This document shows, in pieces, positions 34,564 through 64,000 of a stretch of DNA of 64,000 nucleotides. Made by a program: the position numbers and the translations under genes. Under the pieces are notes generated by a model, which saw only the letters and a program-made list of their open reading frames with translations, did not search any database and was not told where the DNA came from. Origin of the DNA: Eriocheir sinensis (lineage: Eukaryota; Arthropoda; Malacostraca; Decapoda; Varunidae); NCBI RefSeq assembly GCF_024679095.1, contig NC_066515.1, positions 26,246,887 through 26,310,886 of the forward strand, written 5' to 3'. Each line of letters begins with the position of its first letter. The first letter of the stretch is position 1.

Positions 34564-34816
34564 TTAATCCGGTACCAGCGACGGGTCAAATTTTTATCTT
34601 ACTGCGTACCAGCGGCAGGACAAATTTGTGGCTTCCTGTGTACCAGCGACAGGTCATATTTTTGCCTTGACATAAACCCCCCAAAATAGAGGATGCACCA
34701 ACTGATCATAAATGTGTTGATGTATATTATATAATGATTTGCGGGAGTGATGAATTTTTCTCATTAATTCGCTTGGAGGAGTCTTTAAGAAACATGGTCC
34801 CCGCAGCCACTGGGTA
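34564..34816. mobile_element. TTAA-bounded MITE, copy 3 (degraded)
   Basis: It begins TTAATCCGGTACCAGCGACG and ends in GGTCCCCGCAGCCACTGGGT, so the right TTAA is lost. The core CATAAACCCCCCAAAATAGA and the GAAACATGGTCC stretch match copies 1, 2 and 4. It keeps two or three units of the internal GTACCAGCGACAGGTCA repeat. Confidence 0.75.
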
Positions 34817-34849
34817 ACCTGACATAACCTAACAAAACCCAATACGTAA

Positions 34850-35690
34850 TGATGGAGATGGTTGAGTTAGAATTACTGAATGCCTGGTGTTAGGTTAGGT
34901 TAGGTAATGATGGGTTACGGAATGCCCAGTGTTTGGTTAGGTTAGGTAATGATGGGTTACGGAATGCCCAACGTTAGGTTAGGCTAGGTAATGATGGGTT
35001 ATGGAATGCCCAGTGTTAGGTTAGGTAATGCTGGGTTACGGAATGCCCAGTGTTAGGTTAGGTTATGATGGGTTACAAAATGCCCAGTGTTAGGTTAGGT
35101 TATGCTGGGTTACGGAATGCCCAGTGTTAGGTTAGGTAATGATGGGTTACAGAATGCCCAGTGTTAGGTTAGGTTATGCTGGGTTACGGAATGCCCAGTG
35201 TTAGGTTAGGTAATGATGGGTTACGGAATGCCCAGTGTTAGGTTAGGTAATGATGGGTTACGGAATGCCCAGTGTTAGGTTAGGTTATGATGGGTTACGG
35301 AATGCCCAATATTAGGTTAGGTTAAGTAATGATGGGTTATGGTATGCCCAGTGTTTGGTTAGGTTATGATGGGTTACAGAATGCCCAGTATTAGGTTAGG
35401 TTAAGTAATGATGGGTTACGGAATGCCCAGTGTTTGGTTAGGTTATGATGGGTTACAGAATGCCCAGTATTAGGTTAGGTAATGCTGGGTTACGGAATGC
35501 CCAGTGTTAGGTTAGGTAATGCTGGGTTACAGAATGCCCAGTGTTAGGTTAGGTAATGATAGGTTACAGAATGCCCACTGTTAGGTTAGTTTAGGTAATG
35601 ATGGGTTATGGAATGCCCAATGTTAGGTTAGGTTATGATGGATTATGGAATGCCCAGTGTTAGGTTAGGTTAGGTACTGATGGGTGTAAT
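34850..35690. repeat. TTAGG-rich minisatellite, about 20 copies
   Basis: The unit is 35-45 bp: TTAGGTTAGGTAATGATGGG followed by TTACGGAATGCCCAGTG. TTAGG is the ancestral arthropod telomere motif. Here one to three TTAGGs are embedded in a longer unit, so this is an interstitial minisatellite and not a telomere. Confidence 0.92.
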
Positions 35691-36340
35691 TCTGGGCTTT
35701 TTCATTCTCTGACAAGCTGAATTCACATTAGTTAACTTTAGCTTCCCCCATATATTCATCATTCTCATTCTATCTTTCTCTATCCCATCTCTATTCAGCC
35801 ATATTATAAAAAGAAAAATGGGTGTAATTCTGGACTATTTCATCAATGACAAGTTGAGTGTTAGGTTAGGTTAGGTACTGATGGGTGTAATTCTGGATTA
35901 TTTCATCTCTGGCTTCTTATATCTCATCTCTATTCTGCCATTTTATAAAAAAAATGGGTGTAATTCTGGACTATTTCATCTCTGACAGGTTGAATTCCGA
36001 TAAGCTAATTGTTACTGGTTATAACATTCATCAATCTCCAGCCTTTAACATTTCAAGCTATCTCAATCCAGCATGTTAGTTTAAATAGTGAAGTTATTTT
36101 TCATCGATATTAGTGGCTTTTAAATCCCACTGTGGCTTCCCATTTAAAATCCTCCCACCCCTTTTAAGTGCCCCAGCTCACCCCCCTGCAGATCAATAGT
36201 TAAAGGGCTGACTGAAGCATTTTTCCTATTGATTTTTGGCATTTAAGTTCTCGGTTGCCTTTCGATTTTAAAGTTCCGAGGCAGCCGAGTTTAATGTCTC
36301 TTTTTGGTAGTTGTGTGAGCCCGGTCTAGTGGTGTGAATA
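35691..36340. repeat. Short direct repeats and unique DNA
   Basis: ATGGGTGTAATTCTGG(A/G) followed by a segment reading TATTTCATCTCTGACA repeats near 35682, 35820, 35880 and 35955. The rest (36010-36340) is unique sequence with no supported exon. Confidence 0.65.
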
Positions 36341-36913
36341 AGTAATGGAAGGGAGGAGAGGGAGAGGGAAGGGAGGGAGAGGAAAGGGGAGGGGAGGGAA
36401 GGGAAAGATAGGAATGGGGAGGGAAGGGAAGGAGAGGATAGGGGAGAGAAGGGGAGGGAAGGGAAGGAGAGGAAAGGGAAGGAAAGGAAGGGAAAGAGAG
36501 GAAAGGAAGGAGAGGAAAGGGGAGGGAAGGGAAGGGAAAGAGAGGAAAGGGAAGGAGAGGATAGAGGAGGGAAGGAAAGGAGAAGGAAGGAAGGGAAGAG
36601 AGGAAGGAGGGAAGGAAGGAGGAAGGAGGGAAGGGAAGGGAAAGAGAGGAAAGGGAAGGAGAGGATAGGGGAGAGAAGGGAAGGGAAGGAGAGGAAAGGA
36701 AAGGGAAAAGGATTAGAAGGAGGGGAAGGAGATGAAAGGGGAGGGGAGGGAAGGGGATGGAGAGTAGGGGAGGGGGGAGAAAGGGAGGAAAGGGAAGGAA
36801 AGGGAGAAGAGAGTAAGGGAAGGGATTCATGGAGAGAGAGAGAGAGAGAGAGAGAGACAGAAGGTTATTGATTAGTTTCATTGATTTTCTAAAGAACAAA
36901 CCTAACTAGAGAA

Positions 36914-36946
<33 letters not shown>

Positions 36947-36960
36947 TCAGCTCCCTCCCA
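36341..36960. repeat. Purine-rich tract and (CA)n
   Basis: About 490 bp of GGGAAGGGAGAGGAAAG-type sequence (36345-36855), nearly all purine on the + strand, containing a (GA)n run at 36833-36856, followed by (CA)n at 36920-36946. Confidence 0.95.
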
Positions 36961-37936
36961 AACACACATATATTAGCATTTATTACTGCAGTTCACATTT
37001 AGCCTAAGCTGTGTTCAGAAGGGTACATTTACATTTATCATCATCGTGTGTGTCTGCAGAAATCAATACGTTAATCAATATTGGTGTGAGCTGTCTCATT
37101 ATCTGGTATTTTTTCACTTTTTCCTCCTTTGATGAGATAAAACAATGCCCTCATTCCTTATAACACAACAGCTTCCCTCTTTTGTCTGCAGAAATCAATA
37201 TGTTAATCAATATCGTTGCAAGCTTTCCTATTATTCGGTATTTTATTTATTTTTTCCTCCTTTGATGAGATAAAACAATGCCCTCATTCCTTATAACACA
37301 ACAGCCTTCCACTTTCTCTGCATAAATCAATATGTGAATCAATATCGTTGCAAGCTTTCCTATTATTCGGTATTTTATTTATTTTTTCCTCCTTTGATGA
37401 GATAAAACTATGCCCTCATTCCTTATAACACAACAGCTTCCCTCTTTTGTCTGCATAAATCAATATGTTAATCAATATCGTTGCAAGCTTTCCTATTATC
37501 CGGCATTTCATTTATATTTTCCTCCATTGACGAGATGAAATTACGCTCTCCCTCATCCCTAACAATAGCAATAGTAGTAGTAGTAGTAGTGGTTGTTATT
37601 ACTGATGTGCTTATGAGGTTGTTTATATCTTGTTTTGTTAGGTTAGATTAATAGCTAAAGATTTGGGTGTTTATTGATTTCCGAGGTCACAATCCTTACG
37701 ATGAGATGCCTCCCCTGCTTGTGTTTCATTTGGCAAGCTCTCTCAGTATTGGCTGGGTTAGTGTTGCAGTCTTGTATTGAAAGCTTGTGTTATTCGATGT
37801 TTCGGTTATAGTCACTTATGGTTATGGCTATTGAGTCACTTATTAGAGGTTAGGGCTGTAAAGTAATTCAATGAAGGTTTACATATACGAGTTTCAGGTC
37901 ACAGTCACTCATTGGTTGTTAAGGCTATCGAGTCAT
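36961..37936. repeat. About 130-bp tandem array and unique DNA
   Basis: 37048-37545 contains four copies of a unit with GAAATCAATATGTTAATCAA, ATCGTTGCAAGCTTTCCTAT, TTTTTTCCTCCTTTGATGAG and ATTCCTTATAACACAACAG. 37560-37936 is unique, with a short (AGT)n at 37570-37589. No gene is supported. Confidence 0.8.
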
Positions 37937-38250
37937 TTAACCCGTCCGCCGCGATTGGCACGGATTTTGCCTTCACTGGTAGCCTGGTAACATATAGTCT
38001 CAGGTCTTTCTCTGCCTCTGTGGTGGATAGTGGAGTGTTTCCCATGTGGTATTGGTATGCTGGATATCCCTTCACTGGTAGCCTGGTAACATATAGTCTC
38101 AGGTCTTTCTCTGCCTCTGTGGTGGATAGTGGAGTGTTTCCCTTGTGGTATTGGTATGCTGGATATCCCTTCACTGGTAGCCTGGTAACATATAGTCTCA
38201 GGTCTTTCTCTGCCTCTGTGGTGCATAGTGGAGTGTTTCCCCAGGAGGCA
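37937..38250 (-). mobile_element. TTAA-type element end with tandemly repeated LINE RT fragment
   Basis: It begins TTAACCCGTCCGCCGCGATT. On the minus strand three tandem copies of about 105 bp each encode [27 protein letters not shown] and RLPVK. This is the CR1 RT fragment also found in the COQ7-intron element at 26341-26589, and the two share the junction [11 protein letters not shown]. The far end is cut off by the 134-bp array of NRF1 exon 1. Confidence 0.75.
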
Positions 38251-38851
38251 TAGGGCAGACCCAGGACCATCAGTCAATCTCCTCTGAGGCCTTGGTAAAT
38301 GGCAATAGTATAGGGAGCATGGTACGTTCTTTAATACGAACTCTTAATAATTGTTTTGGTTACCCCTCCAGGCATCCAAGGAGGCATAGGGTAAGACTGG
38401 AATCATCAGTTAATCTCCTCTGAGGCCTTGGTAAATAGCAATACATAGGGAGCATGGTACGTTCTTTAATACGAACTCTTAATAATTGTTTTGGTTACCC
38501 CTCCAGGCATCCAAGGAGGCGTAGGGTAAGGCTGGAACCATCAGTTAATCTCCTCTGAGGCCTTGGTAAATAGCACTATAGGGAGCATGGTACGTTCTAT
38601 AATACGAACTCTTAATATTTGTTTTGGTTACCCCTCCAGGCATCCAAGGAGGCGTAGGGTAAGACTGGAATCATCAGTTAATCTCCTCTGAGGCCCTGGT
38701 AAATAGCAATACATAGGGAGCATGGTACGTTCTATAATACGAACTCTTAATAATTGTTTTGGTTACCCCTTCAGGCATCCGAGGAGGCGTAGGGTAGGGC
38801 CGGGACCTTCAGTCGTCATCCTCATCCTCGACACCAAGAAGGGGCCTGGGA
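38224..38851 (+). repeat. 134-bp array whose last unit is the NRF1 first coding exon
   Basis: GGTTACCCCTCCAGGCATCC recurs at 38358, 38493 and 38626, with a partial earlier unit at about 38237. The fifth copy (38761) holds the acceptor-like CCCTTCAG and the 5' UTR just before the NRF1 ATG. Decoy units contain an acceptor (CCCCTCCAG), 19 nt, then a donor-like GTAAGA. The exon copy has GTAGGG there instead. Confidence 0.9.
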
Positions 38852-58640
<19,789 letters not shown>

Positions 58641-59900
58641 TGAGGGTAGAGTGAGGTTGGTGGCAGCCTGACCCCCCCCTCCACCTGCCTCCTCGCCTCC
58701 ACCCCCCACCACCAGCAGCTGACGGTGGGGGCCGGCCTCTACCCCTGACCCCACCCCAACCCCCACCCACATCTGTCTTTCTCACCATCAGCTCTCAACC
58801 AAAGACTAGGGGATGTGTCTGTGTGTGTTAGTTTGTTTGTTTTTTGTTGTGCGGTGGACCAGTGTCTCGGTCTTTCTCCCTCTCTACCCCCAGTGATCTA
58901 TTTTTGGTTTAGTTATGCCGTGAAGTACCTCGTTTTCTTTGTATTACGTTTTCTGTGACTTTCGTTCTCGTGCGTTCACTGAGGTTCCTGGTTCAGTCAT
59001 GCCTTGAATCACTCCGTTTTCTCTCTTTTTGTGAGTCTTGTCTTCGCTCCAGGGTTGGTTTGGCATTCTGAGGCTCAGTTTCTGGTTCAGTCACGCCTTG
59101 AATCACTCCGTTTTCTCTCATTTTACCGAGGCTTGTCTCTGTCCCAGGCTTGGTTCGGCCTTCTGAGGCTCGGTTTCTGGTTCAGTCACGCCTTGAATCT
59201 CCATTTTCTCTCCTTTTGAGTCTTGTCTTCGCTCCAAGGTTGGTTCGGCATTCTGAGTCTCGGTTTGTGCATTCGCCGAGGCTTTTGGTTTAGTCACGCC
59301 TTGAATCACTCTGTTTTCTCTCCTTTTATTGTCTCGTCTCCACCCCAGGGTTGGTTTGGCATTCCGAGTCTCAGTTTGTGCGTCGCCGAGGTTTTTGGTT
59401 CAGTCACGCCTTGAATCACTCCGTTTTCTCTTTTTCTATGTGTCTTGTCTTCACTCCAGGCTTGGTTCGGCGTTCTGAGTCTTGGTTTGTGCATTTGCCG
59501 AGGTTTTTCAGCGCAGTCAACGTCCCTGAAAGTCCTTGTGAGGTGTGACTAGTGTGTCTCCCCTAGGGGCAGGACGGGGCCATGCCAGAAAGGGCCGTCG
59601 CAGCGTTTCAGCGCAGGGCGGAATTGACTATTTTTGTACGGGGGTCGAGAGCAGTGACGCAGAAATTTAGCGGAAGTCCTGCGGTGAATATTAAGTTGTT
59701 CTCCGTTCGCATTTCTTTCGTTCGATTATTTCACGGCGACGCGCCTCTCCTGGCTTGGCCCCCCCAGTCCTGCCATCGGTTTCGTCATGTGTAATATAAT
59801 AATAATAAACAAATGGAACGTCTGATGAAGGGAGAGTGTTAGATTTGATACTTGCTTCTCCGTCAGAGTGGAAAAAAATAAAGAAAAAAGCGAAAAGTGC
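58641..59900 (+). other. NRF1: NRF1 3' UTR with repeat array and two poly(A) signals
   Basis: After the TGA at 58638-58640 comes a CCCCACC-rich stretch. From 58980 to 59520 five copies of a 110-130 bp unit follow (TCAGTCACGCCTTGAATCAC, TCCGTTTTCTCTC, CAGGGTTGGTTCGGCATTC). AATAAA is present at 59804-59809 and 59877-59882. I take the first as the more likely end. Confidence 0.55.
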
Positions 59901-60368
59901 GAGGGTGTCTGTGTGTGTGTATATAGTCTACGCGTTCATGACGATGTTATTTCTGATTATTTTTAAGGTCATTTCGTCTTTTTCCCTGTGGCTCGTACCT
60001 CCCAGAGTTACGAGGAAGCTGAGGCTAATAAGAGAGAACGTCAAGGGTAATTTATTTTATCCTAAGATTAATATATTCAGGCGAGGTCAGGAACGGTTGA
60101 GGAAGTAGGAGAGTTGACCCGAGCTCTCCTATGTGTTTGTGCAATTCTGACCTACCTTTAGTTACCCCGTTTCCCACTCTCCCTTTGTAGTGTTAGGTAT
60201 TTATTGACCCATCCTTGACCTTCCCTTTCCCTTCGTTCCTTCCACTATTGTTAGGTTACGGAAGTTTGTGTCTGTAGAAAGGTTGGTCGCTGTCGGACGA
60301 ATGCGTTAAGGGGACGCGCTCTCTGTGTCCTATACCTCTGCAGGGCTTTGTTGAGGCTGTATAGAGAT

Positions 60369-60417
<49 letters not shown>

Positions 60418-60431
60418 ATAAACACACACAC
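59901..60431. other. Intergenic sequence, no gene seen
   Basis: Mostly unique sequence, with a (CA)n tract at 60370-60410. No exon is supported. Confidence 0.5.
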
Positions 60432-60790
60432 AAATGGACTTACCAACACTAGAACAAGGAAGAGAAAGGGGAGACCTAATACAAATCTACAAATTACTGA
60501 GCAAAATGGAAGAAGTAGACAACGAGGAGTTACTAATAAAATAAGAAATTACCACCAGGAACACAAGAGGACATAGTAAAGAATTGAGGAAGGGAAGATG
60601 CTTGAGAGACATAAAGAAATATAGCTTCCCGCAAAGAAATACAGAGGTTTGGAACGGATTAAGTGAGGATGTAGTATCGACGAGGAGGGCGCAAAGCTTT
60701 AAAGAAACGTTGGATATATGCAGATACGGAGACGGGACCACACGAGCGAATAGCCCAGGCCCTGTAAAACTAGAACTTGGTAGATACACA
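60432..60790 (+). mobile_element. CR1-like LINE 3' fragment, third copy
   Basis: With small frameshifts it encodes GDLIQIYKLLSKMEEVD, ITTRNTRGHS, RKGRCLRDIKKYSFPQRN, TEVWNGLSEDVVSTRR and SFKETLDICRYGDGTT. It is longer at the 5' side than the copies at 15962 and 52912. The 3' end is GCCCTGTAAAACTAGAACTT with GGTAGATAC, running into (CA)n. It lacks the extra flank shared by the other two copies. Confidence 0.85.
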
Positions 60791-60871
60791 CACACACACA
60801 CACACATACATACACACATACACACTTGGGTACTGGCTGGTGGCAAGTTCACTGTGATCAGATCTTGAATT

Positions 60872-60903
<32 letters not shown>

Positions 60904-61630
60904 GTAGCAAGCAATGAAAATCAGGGTATGGGAGAGAGAAGATTCTGGTTAGCTTTCCTCTCTGTCATTGAGGATTCTAACGCGTAGATTCTGCCTCGGA
61001 TGATGATTGTAAATATGTGATGAATTCGCTGATTGTGGAATAGGATTTTTATGTCACCCTCCCTTGGGCAACAGTAGGAGGGAGGCAACCAGGCAGGCAT
61101 GAGAGAGAATGTTATGTTAGGGTTCCTTTACGTCACACTGGAAAACGTCAAACGAAACTGCTTGTAAAGTCGTATAAACATTGTTACTCTCTCTTGGGCG
61201 ACTGTAGGAGGAAACAAACCAGGCAGGCATGAGAGAGAATGTTATATTAGGGTTCCTTTACGTCACGCTGGAAAACGTCAAACGAAACAGCTTGTAAAGT
61301 CGTATAAACATTAACTTTGTGTACTCGCTCTTAGGCAACAGTAGGAGGAAACAAACCAGCCAGGCATGAGAGAGAATGTTTCATCCCGGCTCCTATGTTA
61401 CGTCACGCTGGAAAACATGGTAACGAAACAGCTTGTAACTTAGTATAAACATTAACTTTGTGTACTCTCCCTTGGGCAACAGTAGGAGGCCCATTAACTG
61501 CTTCCTTTGCTGTAGAAAAAAGAAAATCCTCCTCATCAGCCATTACTAGGCCACTGCAGGAAACAGGTCTTGCCCAGCGACATCTGCCTCTCTATCTGAT
61601 GTCAATAAACTCCATCCTGCTCCAGTCAAC
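60791..61630. repeat. (CA)n and about 130-bp array
   Basis: (CA)n at 60786-60805 and 60871-60897. From 61045 to 61490 four units carry CAACAGTAGGAGG, CCAGGCAGGCATGAGAGAGA, TTACGTCACGCTGGAAAAC and AGCTTGTAAAGTCGTATAAA. No gene is seen. Confidence 0.85.
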
Positions 61631-62160
61631 AGGTTAAGATAGTGAGGCTGGTGAGAGCTTCCCGACAAGAGGACACGAGGAAGCTTGGGTCTCGGGTCTT
61701 TCAAAAGGTATATTGCTTGTGGTGTGAACTGCTCCGTGATGCCCCCCCTCGCAGTGCCTCGGAGGAAGGAAAGCGGGGCGTGAATGGAGGAACGGGAAAT
61801 GGAAGAGTGGAAGAGGAGACAGAAGTGGATGAGAAAAAGGAGTGGAGAAAGAAGAGATTATGGAAAGGAGGAAGAAACCGCAGTGGATGGAGAGAAAACG
61901 GATTGCAGAAAGAATGAGAGAGAAAACGGATCACAGAAAGAACGGAAAAAATGACCCAATATGGAACGGAAGAGGAAGAACCAGCAGCGGATGGAGAGAA
62001 GACGGATCGCAGAAAGAATGAGAGAGAGCGAAAGTGGATCGCAGAAAGAATGGAAAATAATGAAGAAGTGGGGAGAGAAGTGGAGGAAAAAGGTGGAGTG
62101 ATATTGAGAGAGAAAGATCAAAAAATTGGAACCCTGGAGAGGAGGAGGAGAAAAAGATCA

Positions 62161-62201
<41 letters not shown>

Positions 62202-62361
62202 AAGGAAAAGGAAGTAGAAGAACCAGAGTGAAGGAAGAGGAGGAGGAGGAGGAGGAGGAGGAGAGTCTTGCTACAGGAGAACAGATGGACTCGGCAACTC
62301 TAGTGTGTCTGTACAGGGAGCCGTCAACCTTCATTTCTATCCTCCGTAATAATACCTAGCG

Positions 62362-62405
<44 letters not shown>

Positions 62406-62420
62406 TGCGTGTGTGGGAGT
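61631..62420. repeat. Purine-rich stretch with (GA)n, (GGA)n and (GT)n
   Basis: 61760-62270 is a GA-rich sequence with a loose 60-bp repeat containing GGATCGCAGAAAGAATG, (GA)n at 62163-62199, (GGA)n at 62233-62262, then (GT)n at 62365-62398. Open frames here are low-complexity. Confidence 0.85.
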
Positions 62421-63245
62421 CTCGGCCCCGCGCGAGGCTCTAGTTATAACGTAGTGAAATATAATGGTACAAAACTAGACAATGGGGGGGACTGTTACCG
62501 GACCCCCCCCCTCTGTCGTCTATATAATTATTACGATGTATCAGTTTTAAGTCACTTTCGTATTTTTTCCCCCTCATGTATTTTTCGTTCACCCTCTCGA
62601 TCATATTTTTATACGTGCCGGAGTAGGAGAATAGTGTGTCTCATTGCGTCATGGTCAGTCATTCTCATGCATTTGGTGTCATGTCATGTCGCCTCGCTGC
62701 TGCTGCTGCCCTCGCCTCGACCTGCTCGGATAGACGTAAAAGTCGGTTCGTAATGAAAAAGTTCTGAAATGCCTAGTTTTTACGCCTATTCAAGTTATGT
62801 TTATTGATAGAGTTTCAGCCCCTGACCTCAGGCTGCGCAGATAAACGTAATAGTCAATTCGTAATGGGGTCAAACGTAATAAGTGTTCGTAATTAAAAAG
62901 TTCTGAAATGCCTAGTTTTTACGCCTATTCAAGTTATGTTTATTGATAGATTTTCAACCCCTGACCTCGGCCTGCACAGATAATCATAAGAGTCGATACG
63001 TAATTGGGTCAGACGTAATGAGTGTTCGTAATTGAAAAGTTCTGATGTTCCTAGTTTTCCGCCTATTCAAGTTTTGTTTATCGATAGATTTTCAACCCCT
63101 GACCTCGGCCTGCGCAGATAAACGTAATAATCGATTCGTAATGGGGTCAAACGTAATGAAACTCCTAATTTTTCCACCTCGTCAAGTTTTGTTTATCGAT
63201 AATTGAGCGTTTGAAAATTTTGTCCGCATCCTAAACTCTATTTTT
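62421..63245. repeat. Unique DNA and a 130-bp array
   Basis: 62760-63210 has four units with TAATGGGGTCAAACGTAATG, AAAAGTTCTGAAATGCCTAG, CGCCTATTCAAGTTATGTTT and CAACCCCTGACCTCGGCCTG. No exon is supported. Confidence 0.85.
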
Positions 63246-64000
63246 TCTACTTAGTCAGATACTAAGATACTAAGAGTCATTCCGTCAGTCAGCCAGTCAA
63301 TCAGTCAGTCAGTCACTCAGTCTATCAGTCAGTCAGCGCGTCATCAGGCCAGGGCAGCAAGTCTCGGGTTCAGTTCTGAGCAAGACGAGCGCTCACCACC
63401 CTCCTCACCCTCACGTCCCAGCCCGGCGAGTCTGTTACTAATGGTCATCGCGCGTATTTATTTCCCCCTCGCCACCGCTGCACATACGGCTTCGAACGCC
63501 CCCCTCACACGCGACCGTCACCTCAAACACATGTCATCCCATCATCGCCGCCAAGCATTCACATGTAGTTTGGGAGTTTGCGTTTCAAAATTTACGTTTT
63601 TCATCACCTCCTAAAGTCGTTCCGTTCTGTATTTTTGTTTTGTTTTCCTAGTTTTATCTTTCTGAGAAGTATGTACAAAAGAATGTTACTAAGGGTTGCA
63701 TCCCGCCATGTTAAAGATTAAGGTGTTCCATGCTGCTACACATATACTAACTAGTTCTCCGATCAGTCGTGTCTCAGTATATCAAAATTTTCAGAGCGTA
63801 AAGTTCGTGTTGTTAAACGTAGCGGGTTCCTCCTATTACCACTGTTTCCCAAAGCCTCAGAGTAGACTAACCGGACTTTCATGGGCGTGTTTTCCCAGTT
63901 CGAGGTGTAGAGGTCATGTAAAACTGTCACCAGGGTCGCAAAAAAGTCCATGAAAATCCTAGTGACTCCCATTATGACTGTTTCCTTAGGCCTCAGACTA
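63246..64000. repeat. (CAGT)-rich stretch and right-edge repeat family
   Basis: 63280-63340 is a CAGTCAGTCAGT-like tract. 63840-64000 contains about one and a half units of a sequence with GACTGTTTCC, AGGCCTCAGA and TCCATGAAAATCCTAGTGAC, a relative of the 6601-7445 array. Nothing coding is supported. Confidence 0.6.

Noticed and set aside
34850..35690. A chromosome end (telomere)
   Set aside because: TTAGG is embedded in 35-45 bp units, flanked on both sides by ordinary DNA and genes.

Overview
The window is nuclear DNA of an arthropod, most probably a decapod crustacean. That is an inference from TTAGG-type repeats, very long (GA)n, (GT)n and trinucleotide tracts, CR1-, RTE- and tRNA-SINE-type retroelements, and protein-level likeness to animal orthologues. 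I cannot name the species. Three spliced protein genes are present and every coding junction I used is GT-AG and in phase. (1) Nardilysin (NRDC), + strand, 10986-20333, ten coding exons, 1091 residues, with an intact zinc site. (2) COQ7, the ubiquinone-biosynthesis hydroxylase, - strand, 26838-25461, three coding exons, 192 residues, all six di-iron ligands present. (3) Nuclear respiratory factor 1 (NRF1 / erect wing), + strand, 38852-58640, eleven core coding exons, about 531 residues, plus one possible extra cassette exon. All three have links to mitochondrial function: NRF1 is a regulator of nuclear genes for respiration in vertebrates, COQ7 acts in the mitochondrion, and nardilysin has reported mitochondrial roles.

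Layout. 1-10.9 kb: no gene; a 25-bp minisatellite, a 4-kb purine-rich/microsatellite block, (GT)n tracts, then several local tandem arrays with units of about 67, 140, 196 and 246 bp. 10.9-21.5 kb: nardilysin and its 3' UTR. 21.6-24.5 kb: a 152-bp array joined to a 138-bp array that is open on both strands for almost 580 codons. 25.4-26.9 kb: COQ7. 26.9-38.2 kb: tandem arrays, a degenerate CR1-like LINE inserted into one of them, and a TTAGG-rich minisatellite. 38.2-59.9 kb: NRF1 with intronic arrays, SINEs, LINE fragments and foldback elements. 59.9-64 kb: a LINE fragment, low-complexity DNA and further arrays.

The most striking observation is that many intronic arrays are not placed at random. 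They abut or include the splice sites of the host gene. In NRF1, the first coding exon is the last unit of a 134-bp array; a 103-bp array of TACTAAC branch-point matches ends at exon 2; an 86-bp array carries copies of the exon 4 acceptor plus its first 14 nt, with AG lost in all but one decoy; and a 162-bp array carries seven intact decoy copies of the exon 7 donor. Nardilysin introns 3, 4 and 5 show related donor-flush duplications. Other points of interest are a family of TTAA-bounded (piggyBac-like) non-autonomous elements, two of which carry a captured LINE reverse-transcriptase fragment, and a candidate LINE-mediated 3' transduction from a nardilysin intron into an NRF1 intron.
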